From NCBI GenBank assembly GCA_041609895.1, contig JBFIPX010000015.1, forward strand, positions 1-32,893: 32,893 bases of DNA, in the 5' to 3' direction. Position numbers and translations under genes: made by a program. Positions 7,751-14,323 of the stretch are shown here, one piece after another; position 1 is the first letter of the stretch, and every line of letters starts with the position of its first letter. The stretch is from JAHHLP01 sp041609895. GTDB taxonomy: Bacteria > Bacteroidota > Rhodothermia > Rhodothermales > JABDKH01. The notes under the pieces are model-generated. The model was not told the origin of the DNA. It did not search any database and saw only the letters and a list, made by a program, of their open reading frames with translations.

Positions 7751-8533
7751 ATGGAAGTAATCATCCAATCCGACTATGCCCAGATGAGCCGCGTCGCGGC
7801 TCGGATGGTCGTCGAGGTCCTGAATGCGAAGCCGAATGCGGTACTCGGCATGGCCACCGGGTCTACGCCGCTCGGACTATATCAGGAACTCGTTCGACTT
7901 TACAAGGCCGGCGAGGTTGACTTCTCCCGTGTCACGACCTTTAACCTGGACGAGTACGTCGGGCTGCCGACGAATCACCCGCAGAGCTACCATTACTTCA
8001 TGCGGGAGAATTTCTTCAATCACGTCAACATCCAGCCGCAGAACATCAACATCCCGTCCGGCACGACCGATAACTACCCGGCGTTCTGCGAATGGTACGA
8101 GCAGCGAATTGAGGAATGCGGCGGTATCGACCTGCAGATCCTGGGGATCGGCTCCGACGGCCACATCGCGTTCAATGAGCCGACCAGCTCAATGCGCTCA
8201 CGTACGCGCCTGAAGACGCTGGCCAAGCAGACCATCGACGACAACGCGCGCTTCTTTGAGCGGCGAGAGGACGTGCCGGTCTATGCAATCACAATGGGCG
8301 TCGGGACGATTCTCGATGCCCGCAAGATCATACTTCTGGCCGGCGGCGCAAGCAAGGCGTCGGCCATAGCGAGCATGGTGGAGGGACCGGTGACGTCTAT
8401 GGTAACGGCAAGCGCCTTGCAGCTGCATCCTGACACCAAGGTTATCGTCGACGAAGAGGCGGCAGGCAAATTGCAGATGAGGGACTACTACGAGTTCATC
8501 TACAAAGCGAAACCGGCCGCGCCGACCGGATAG
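7751..8533 (+). CDS. nagB: Glucosamine-6-phosphate deaminase
   Basis: Converts glucosamine-6-phosphate to fructose-6-phosphate and ammonia, the last step of amino-sugar catabolism, in the cytoplasm. At 260 residues it has the standard NagB length. Visible hallmarks: LGMATGSTPLGLY phosphate-binding loop (32-44), FNLDEYVGLP with the catalytic Asp67 (E. coli Asp72), and LGIGSDGHIAFNEP with Asp136, His138 and Glu143 (E. coli Asp141, His143, Glu148). The C-terminal allosteric region is similar to the short NagB type, not the NagB-NagA-like fused form. TAAGG lies about 8 nt before the ATG. It ends the SMP-30/creatininase unit and is convergent, at 50 bp, with a sodium symporter. No nagA or kinase gene is present in this window, so the source of glucosamine-6-phosphate lies elsewhere. 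Confidence 0.95.
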   Translation: MEVIIQSDYAQMSRVAARMVVEVLNAKPNAVLGMATGSTPLGLYQELVRLYKAGEVDFSRVTTFNLDEYVGLPTNHPQSYHYFMRENFFNHVNIQPQNINIPSGTTDNYPAFCEWYEQRIEECGGIDLQILGIGSDGHIAFNEPTSSMRSRTRLKTLAKQTIDDNARFFERREDVPVYAITMGVGTILDARKIILLAGGASKASAIASMVEGPVTSMVTASALQLHPDTKVIVDEEAAGKLQMRDYYEFIYKAKPAAPTG

Positions 8534-8583
8534 AATCTGACTGGAGGAAGCGTGGCCACTGCAGTCGGTCCGGTTGCGCCAGT

Positions 8584-10374
8584 CTACTGCGTCCGGAGTC
8601 GGCGCCACAGTGCGGCAAGCGTGAACGCTCCAACGGCAGCCACCAAACCTAGAATCAAGGCAGGACCTGAGTTGCCATAGATCGCGTAGCCGGTGCTGAA
8701 CAGAGCGCCGTAGACGGTGAACGTGGCTACCATCATGCACAGAATCTCGAGGGGTAACTGCCAGCCCTCGCCCTCCTTCGCAAAGTCGTATCCCTGCCGT
8801 CGTCCTTCCGCAACGACTCTTGACCACCCCGGACCGCCCGGATGGACCAGATTGTAAAAACGCACGAGTGTCTGTATGTCCGTCGGGCGCGAAGCGAAGG
8901 TGACGCTCACCCACGCGACCGTGGTCAACCCTACCCCAACGACAAGCTGCGCCCCTGTCGTGATGGGCACAAATCCCGCCTGCACATGGACAAACTGGAA
9001 ATAGACGGCAATGACAAATGAAACGATCATTGCTGTGATCTCACTCCATGGGCTGATACGCCACCAGAACCACCGGAGAATGAAGATGAGACCGGTGCCT
9101 GCACCGACCTGGAGCAAGATGTTGAAAGCTTGCAGCGCGTTGCTCAGAAGAAGAGCGAGAAGACCCGCAAGTATCATCAGCATCGCGGTCGACCACCGCC
9201 CGATTCGAACCAACGCTCTTTCGTCCGCTTCCCGATTGATGAATCGCCGATAGAAATCATGCACCACGTAGGAAGAACCCCAATTCAAATGCGTGGATAT
9301 GGTAGACATGAACGCCGCAATCAGCGATGCGACTACGATCCCTAGCAGGCCACTGGGCAGATGGGTCAGCATGGCAGGATAGGCAAGATCGTGCTGCACG
9401 ACCGCTGGATCGATCTCAGGAAACGCATTGCGCAGCGAAGCCAAGTCGGGGTACACGATGAGCGAGCAGAGAGCGACGATAATCCACGGCCAAGGCCGCA
9501 ACGCATAGTGCGCCACATTAAACAACAGCGTGGCCCCGATCGCGTGCCTTTCTGACCGTGCTGAAAGCATTCGCTGAGCCACGTAGCCACCACCACCCGG
9601 TTCAGATCCCGGATACCATACGCTCCACCACTGGACGGCGAGCGGCAGAACAAGCAGCGTAACTACGGCATCCGTATTCGAGAAATCCGGTAGCAGTCGA
9701 AGTTTGGGTAGAACCCGCTCGTCCGTCAGCAGCGCATCGATCCCACCGATCTGCGTCAGGTTGACAGCGACTACGGCCGCCCCAATCGACCCAACCATGG
9801 CGATCAGAAACTGAATGAAATCGGTGATCAGCACGCCTCTCAATCCACCGAGCGCACTATACACGACCGTTACTACGGACGCGATAATAAGCGTCGTCGC
9901 CGGCGAGAGGTTCAGCATGACGCCTGCGATCTTGATCATCGCAAGCGATACAGCTGCCATTATGAGCACGTTAAAGAAGACGCCCAGGTACAAGGCCCTA
10001 AAGCCGCGAAGAAAGGCAGCAGGACGACCGCCATACCTCAGCTCGTAGAACTCGAGGTCCGTCAACACACCAGACCGACGCCACAGTTTCGCGTACACGA
10101 AGACAGTCAGCATTCCCGTCAGGAGAAACGCCCACCAGACCCAGTTGCCGGCTACTCCGTTCTGCCGAACGATGTCCGTTACGAGATTGGGCGTATCGGC
10201 GGAAAAGGTCGTCGCAACCATCGAGACGCCCAGCAACCACCACGGCATGTTGCGGCCTGACAGAAAGAACTCGGTCGAACTCTTCCCGGCTCGGCGGGCG
10301 ACTCCGATGCCGATCGCGAGCGAGACCACAAAGAAGGCGATGATTGAGAACCAGTCTAGTGGCTGCAGTACCAT
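8584..10374 (-). CDS. Sodium:solute symporter (SSS/SLC5 family)
   Basis: Inner-membrane Na+-coupled transporter, 596 residues, about 13-14 predicted helices. The N terminus has the family opening: hydrophobic TM1, then STEFFLSGRNMPWWLLGVSM and ATTFSADTPN (TM1-TM2 region with the Na+-site Ser/Thr residues), and later FMSTISTHLNWGSSYVVHDFYRRF, split here as FMSTISTHLNWGSSY and VVHDFYRRF, the helix-8 signature where Na2-site Ser/Thr residues sit. The loop FASRPTDIQTLVRFYNLVHP and GPGW are typical of the Bacteroidota sugar-type SSS group. The extra C-terminal helices (about 540-590) are also typical. Convergent with nagB, so uptake of an amino sugar or related sugar is a reasonable inference, not proof. 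Start ATG 10374 fits family starts (LDWFSIIAFF). Confidence 0.9.
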   Translation of the reverse strand: MVLQPLDWFSIIAFFVVSLAIGIGVARRAGKSSTEFFLSGRNMPWWLLGVSMVATTFSADTPNLVTDIVRQNGVAGNWVWWAFLLTGMLTVFVYAKLWRRSGVLTDLEFYELRYGGRPAAFLRGFRALYLGVFFNVLIMAAVSLAMIKIAGVMLNLSPATTLIIASVVTVVYSALGGLRGVLITDFIQFLIAMVGSIGAAVVAVNLTQIGGIDALLTDERVLPKLRLLPDFSNTDAVVTLLVLPLAVQWWSVWYPGSEPGGGGYVAQRMLSARSERHAIGATLLFNVAHYALRPWPWIIVALCSLIVYPDLASLRNAFPEIDPAVVQHDLAYPAMLTHLPSGLLGIVVASLIAAFMSTISTHLNWGSSYVVHDFYRRFINREADERALVRIGRWSTAMLMILAGLLALLLSNALQAFNILLQVGAGTGLIFILRWFWWRISPWSEITAMIVSFVIAVYFQFVHVQAGFVPITTGAQLVVGVGLTTVAWVSVTFASRPTDIQTLVRFYNLVHPGGPGWSRVVAEGRRQGYDFAKEGEGWQLPLEILCMMVATFTVYGALFSTGYAIYGNSGPALILGLVAAVGAFTLAALWRRLRTQ

Positions 10375-10500
10375 CCCTATTCTTGGCTACCTCTTGCGAG
10401 AATGAAGCATCCCGGGATCGACCTGCCATGCGCCTCTCGCAGCGCAGCACGTCTCAGTGGACGTTCGTGAATATCGCCGATGCGGTATTTGTCAACGGCG

Positions 10501-11625
10501 TTACTCTCCTGATCCTTCCTTGGCAAGTCCCTCGTACTTATGCACCTGACCACTACCTGGAGCGCCCAAACCGTTGGTCGCCACGAATGCATCACCCGCC
10601 TCGTTGAAGGCGATGGAGGTCGGAAATGGAAGACCCGTCACAATCTCCGTCGAACCCTCACCCTCATGGACCCGCAACACCGCTCCCGATGCCGGATCCG
10701 GACCCTGTTCTGTGAACCGGCCAAACGACACGGCATACATGTTGCCGTCAGGACCCCACTGAAGATCCACTAGCATCGTCAAACCGGTCGCATAGTCACT
10801 CACTTCTCCCTTCGGCCCCACCTTAACGACCTTCGCAGAACCCGGTACGAACGGAAAGCCCGATAGAAACGACACATAGGCGTTACCGTCATCGTCGAGC
10901 ACAACAGCCGTTGGGACGGGGTCCGTCTCCATCTTGTTGTCGTGGTGCGGATTGGGAATCGGGCTCGGCAGTTCGTCGAACAAAGCGACCATCTCAACAT
11001 CTCCGGATGACGGGTCTACCCGCAATAGGGTGTTTGCCGCAGCATCCGCCACCAGAAGTTTGCCATCAGGCGTTGCGGTCATGCCAAATGGGTTTGACTC
11101 GACGTATCTCCCGTCCGGGTTCGACGCGACTTCAATCTCGAAAGTATCAACTAACTCCTTCACGCCATCGGCGCCGACGATTGCTATCGACGACATGAGT
11201 GGCGTTCGGTCCGTCTCTATGGCGACCCATGGACCGGTACTTACCATCACTTCCCCGTTGACCATTGCGAGGCGCGCGCCGCCGACGATCTCACCGCCTC
11301 CCGCATCGATCGACGGGAGTTTACCGACCTCCTCCTGATTGCCCTCTCCATCTATCCGGATGATCCGTGAGGTGTGGCCAAACTTGACGGGCTTCAGTTC
11401 ATAGGTGTTGAAGTCAGGATACAACATCTCTTCATCGCCGCCGACGCCGGAGTCAACGACCCAAATGCTTCCGTCAGCTTCGACCATGAGTCCCATGGGC
11501 CCGTTGAGTCCGGAGGCGACCACTTCCGGACCGACCTGTGCGTGGGCGTCCATTGGAGCAAGCGTGATTCCAAGCAATGCCGCAGCAGTAGTTGCAATCT
11601 TTGGAATGGACTTGAGTGGTTTCAT
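10501..11625 (-). CDS. Secreted ScyD/ScyE-like beta-propeller protein
   Basis: A 374-residue exported protein with a Sec signal (cleavage near AHA-Q, about residue 29-30). The body resembles the ScyD/ScyE family (named from the scytonemin cluster but widespread): VVASGLNGPMGLMVEADGSI, WVVDSG, ESNPFGMTATPDGKLLVADA, NTLLRVDPSSGD, TAVVLDDDGNAYVSFLSGFPF, LVDLQWGPDGNMYAVSF, TGLPFPTSIAFNEAGDAFVAT. These are propeller blades of the NHL/SMP-30 kind. A His/Asp-rich loop (PNPHHDNKMETDP) between blades could bind metal. Function in this context is unknown. It is 88 bp downstream of the monohaem cytochrome c on the same strand and may share its transcript. It is the second exported propeller in the window but not a close copy of the one at 5823. 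Confidence 0.85.
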   Translation of the reverse strand: MKPLKSIPKIATTAAALLGITLAPMDAHAQVGPEVVASGLNGPMGLMVEADGSIWVVDSGVGGDEEMLYPDFNTYELKPVKFGHTSRIIRIDGEGNQEEVGKLPSIDAGGGEIVGGARLAMVNGEVMVSTGPWVAIETDRTPLMSSIAIVGADGVKELVDTFEIEVASNPDGRYVESNPFGMTATPDGKLLVADAAANTLLRVDPSSGDVEMVALFDELPSPIPNPHHDNKMETDPVPTAVVLDDDGNAYVSFLSGFPFVPGSAKVVKVGPKGEVSDYATGLTMLVDLQWGPDGNMYAVSFGRFTEQGPDPASGAVLRVHEGEGSTEIVTGLPFPTSIAFNEAGDAFVATNGLGAPGSGQVHKYEGLAKEGSGE

Positions 11626-11713
11626 GTTTGAAGTACTAGTGTGATGAACGATTAGAGCTAATTTGCCGCGCCTCGAAGGTGAACGCGGAAGGCCTGTGCT
11701 AACCTAAGAAAAT

Positions 11714-12235
11714 TCAGTCATGCGGTCGATTGCCCGCGCACTCGGATCCACCACAATCGGTCTCCAGCAGGAACTCGACCATGGCATCGATCACAACAGC
11801 ATCAAGATGCCTGTATGCAGGCATTCGATGAACAGTTGTCTCGAACCCGGGCACTATATATATCTCGGGATCGGTGATACTCTCACGAATATACCCTGCC
11901 GCCGTCGTTGCGCTACCGGTATAGGTTGAATCTTGAATCCGGTGCGCTGCTATTGTCGCCATTCCGTTGTGCGGTGGACCAAAGATACCGCCGGTGTCCG
12001 CGCGATCGTACGCGTGACAGAGCCCGCAATACTGGGCTCGATACGTTTCGAGACCTGATATCTCCCGTTCGGCGCCGACTGAGTCGACCACGCCCGTGGG
12101 GATGCTATCCGTACCCTGCGTCTTTGCCGTGCGAGGAAGCACGAAGGCCCAAACAAACCCAACCGTCACAGCGATACTGAATAAACGAAAGGGGGAAATG
12201 CCTCGCGGACACAAACTCCTCAATACTCTACTCAT
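11714..12235 (-). CDS. Membrane-anchored monohaem cytochrome c
   Basis: A 173-residue c-type cytochrome. An N-terminal hydrophobic segment (about 17-35) is a signal or anchor. One haem site: Cys70-Gly-Leu-Cys73-His74, followed by GGIFGPPHNGM, and the likely distal Met138 in TVHRMPAYRHL; SITDPEIYIVPGFETT between them is the usual class I pattern (S.T.P.aYIVPGy). The C-terminal tail contains two more cysteines (161, 166; CGGSEC) that could form a disulfide. It should carry electrons in the periplasm; partner unknown. Its gene precedes the ScyD-like gene on the same strand and is far from any oxidase gene visible here. ATG 12235 has no strong ribosome site; a start further in would lose the signal. 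Confidence 0.88.
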   Translation of the reverse strand: MSRVLRSLCPRGISPFRLFSIAVTVGFVWAFVLPRTAKTQGTDSIPTGVVDSVGAEREISGLETYRAQYCGLCHAYDRADTGGIFGPPHNGMATIAAHRIQDSTYTGSATTAAGYIRESITDPEIYIVPGFETTVHRMPAYRHLDAVVIDAMVEFLLETDCGGSECAGNRPHD

Positions 12236-12518
12236 CGCGTCAGAGGGCGCTCGGCTTAGTTAGAAAATTAAAAACGTGTCTGGGCCGGACGGCTTTCGCA
12301 ACGAACGGATCGTATATACGGTTTGACCCGCAAAAAAGAAAAATCGGGCACATCACGAACCGTGGCCCTTCCCGGTGACGTGGCCGCATCAGGATCATTC
12401 CCGCGGCCAGTGCCGATCAAACCTGCGCAGCGAGTTGAATCGACCAAGAGCGGCGTGCTTCAAGTGGCAATTCGACGACAGATACTGTACCATCCGACTA
12501 TATTCGCGGAGCACCAAG

Positions 12519-13160
12519 ATGGCATCAGACGACGGGCTAATTCGGTTTGTGCGGGAAGCCCTTTCGAGGGGGATGACGCGCGAGCAGATCGAGGATGCGC
12601 TTGATAGGGTGGGATGGCAATCTGCGCAGATCAAGGAGGCCCTCCGGAGCTTCGCCGACATTGAATTCCCAGTTCCCGTTCCGCGTCCAAGGACTCACCT
12701 TTCGGCGCGCGATGCATTTGTATACCTCCTACTTTTTACAACACTTTACATCAGTGCCTTCAATCTAGGGAGGCTTCTGTTCCAGTTCATTGAGCTAGCG
12801 TTTCCGGCTGCAACCGATCCGGAAGGGTATGAACTCATGGCTCGGGAAAACATTCGGTGGGCAGTGGCATCGCTCGTAATCGCGTTTCCGGTATTCCTTT
12901 TCATGTCGCGGAGGGTTAGTCAGACTGCATCACGCGATCCGATCGAACGTGATTCCGGTGTACGAAAATGGCTTACTTATCTGACGCTCTTCATCGCAGC
13001 GGGCGTTATTATCGGCGACCTCATTGCGCTCGTGTACAGCTTTCTCAGCGGTGAACTAACCGTCAGGTTCTTGCTCAAAGTTCTGACAATCGGACTTATC
13101 GCCGGCGCCATATTCGGTTACTACCTCCGCGACGTGAGGACCGGACAGGAGGAGTCATGA
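12519..13160 (+). CDS. DUF5671-like four-helix membrane protein
   Basis: A 213-residue inner-membrane protein. Residues 5-44 (GLIRFVREALSRGMTREQI, then EDALDRVGWQSAQIKEAL) are a small helical module, UBA-like in look, that commonly precedes DUF5671 domains. Four membrane segments follow at about 66-90, 113-130, 151-175 and 184-203; LSARDAFVYLLLFTTLYISA and FNLGRLLFQFIE match the start of DUF5671. No function is known for the family. ATG 12519 has GGAG 9-10 nt upstream and matches the usual start; the frame is open back to 12375 but that extension is low-complexity and unlikely. Its last four bases overlap the next gene's start (ATGA), so the two are translationally coupled. Confidence 0.82.
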   Translation: MASDDGLIRFVREALSRGMTREQIEDALDRVGWQSAQIKEALRSFADIEFPVPVPRPRTHLSARDAFVYLLLFTTLYISAFNLGRLLFQFIELAFPAATDPEGYELMARENIRWAVASLVIAFPVFLFMSRRVSQTASRDPIERDSGVRKWLTYLTLFIAAGVIIGDLIALVYSFLSGELTVRFLLKVLTIGLIAGAIFGYYLRDVRTGQEES

Positions 13161-13573
13161 GCGTCTCCGGTCGTGTCATACTGACGACCGTCGTCGTCAC
13201 GGTAGTCGGCATCGCCGTTGTCGCCGGACTCGTGCTGATTGGATCGCCCGGTGAAGAGAGAATGCGTCGTCTTGACGCGAAACGTGTCTCCGACCTCAGA
13301 ATGATCGTGAGTTCAATAGATGACTACTGGCGACGTCACGACCGGCTGCCGAGCACGCTGACCGATTTCGCGAACGAGCCAGACCTATCTCCACCGACGC
13401 GAGACCCCGAAACCGATGAGCCGTATGAATACCGCGCACTCGACAGCACTGCTTACGAAATCTGCTCGGTTTTTCATCTCCCAGCCCCCGGTAGTCGTAA
13501 GGATGCGGATTTCTGGTTTCACGCGAGTGGCAGGCAGTGCTACTTTCGTGAGGTGAAACGGGACACCGACTGA
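13157..13573 (+). CDS. Single-helix anchored small periplasmic protein paired with DUF5671
   Basis: A 138-residue protein with one N-terminal membrane helix (about 7-28) and a soluble remainder. DAKRVSDLRMIVSSIDDYWR, RHDRLPSTLTDFANEP and RDPETDEPYEYRALDSTAYE look like the core of a type II secretion pseudopilin (GspG-like: repeated short helix, then D-P-x-T-x-x-P-Y-x-Y), but the conserved N-terminal methylation/leader motif of pseudopilins is absent, so it is more likely a pilin-derived anchored protein. It overlaps the DUF5671 gene by 4 nt, implying equal expression and probably a shared complex. Two cysteines near the C terminus could form a disulfide. Function unknown. Confidence 0.78.
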   Translation: MSVSGRVILTTVVVTVVGIAVVAGLVLIGSPGEERMRRLDAKRVSDLRMIVSSIDDYWRRHDRLPSTLTDFANEPDLSPPTRDPETDEPYEYRALDSTAYEICSVFHLPAPGSRKDADFWFHASGRQCYFREVKRDTD

Positions 13574-13644
13574 CAATCCGGAGTGAGGAGCCCGATTTGG
13601 GCCGCACCGACCGCGACTAAGCGGGAATGCAAGTAATCGCCTAA

Positions 13645-14313
13645 ATGAATCGGTCAAAGCCGGATCGCTACGATTGCTGCGCCGCTACCACGACGCATTT
13701 CGACGACCAGTTTGTCGAGAATGAGATAAGCAAACTTCGAACCGTCGGCCCGCACGTTGCGACCCGGCGCCTGCTGGATGCCCTGGTCGACTGCGGAGTT
13801 CGCGGCCTTCACATGCTGGAAGTGGGCGGCGGCACCGGGACAATCACACTCGGGTTGATGTCGCACGGTGTGAAATCATGTACGTTCGTCGAAATAGTGC
13901 CTGCATTCTTAAGCGCGACGGCGACGAGGGCTAGCAAAGAACGCTGCGCCGAGCGCATCAACTTCATCGGCGCAGACTTTGTCGCGATTCACGCGCAGAT
14001 CGACACCGCCGACATCGTAGTCATGGACCGGGTTGTCTGCTGTTATCCCCATGCAGAGTCGCTCATGAACGCCGCGCTCACCAGATGCAGTCGTTACTTC
14101 GGCATAAGCTATCCGAAAGACTCACTGGCTTCGCGACTCGACACCTTGATCAAGAATCGACGTCGGCGCAGGGCCCGCAATCCCTTTCGAACCTTTGTAC
14201 ATCCCGAGAAGAACATACGCGGCATGGTCACCGATGCCGGGTTCGAGCAGCGGTTCTCGGCATCCTCACCGTTGTGGCGAATGGCGGTATATGAAAGAGC
14301 GAACGGGAGCTAG
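13645..14313 (+). CDS. Class I SAM-dependent methyltransferase
   Basis: A 222-residue cytoplasmic methyltransferase of the Rossmann class. Motif I is HMLEVGGGTGTITLGLM (57-72), the ribose-binding acidic residue is Glu83 (TFVEIVPAF), motif II lies around IGADFV (108-113), and motif IV is DIVVMDRVVCCYPH (123-136). The DRVVCCYPH form is shared by a group distantly related to magnesium-protoporphyrin methyltransferase BchM, but members of the group act on many small molecules, so no substrate is assigned. The N-terminal pair CC (11-12) is unusual but not a known site. It is 71 bp downstream of the DUF5671 unit and its stop is only 10 bp from the convergent receptor gene's stop. ATG 13645 has no clear ribosome site. 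Confidence 0.85.
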   Translation: MNRSKPDRYDCCAATTTHFDDQFVENEISKLRTVGPHVATRRLLDALVDCGVRGLHMLEVGGGTGTITLGLMSHGVKSCTFVEIVPAFLSATATRASKERCAERINFIGADFVAIHAQIDTADIVVMDRVVCCYPHAESLMNAALTRCSRYFGISYPKDSLASRLDTLIKNRRRRRARNPFRTFVHPEKNIRGMVTDAGFEQRFSASSPLWRMAVYERANGS

Positions 14314-14323
14314 CCCGCAGCTC

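Noticed and set aside
8539..8584. GACTGG/CCAGTC repeat between nagB and the symporter
   Set aside because: Six-bp arms with a 34-nt loop, likely chance.
12323..12604. 93-codon plus-strand frame ahead of the DUF5671 gene
   Set aside because: Overlaps the DUF5671 gene in another frame, has no ribosome site and no recognisable domain.
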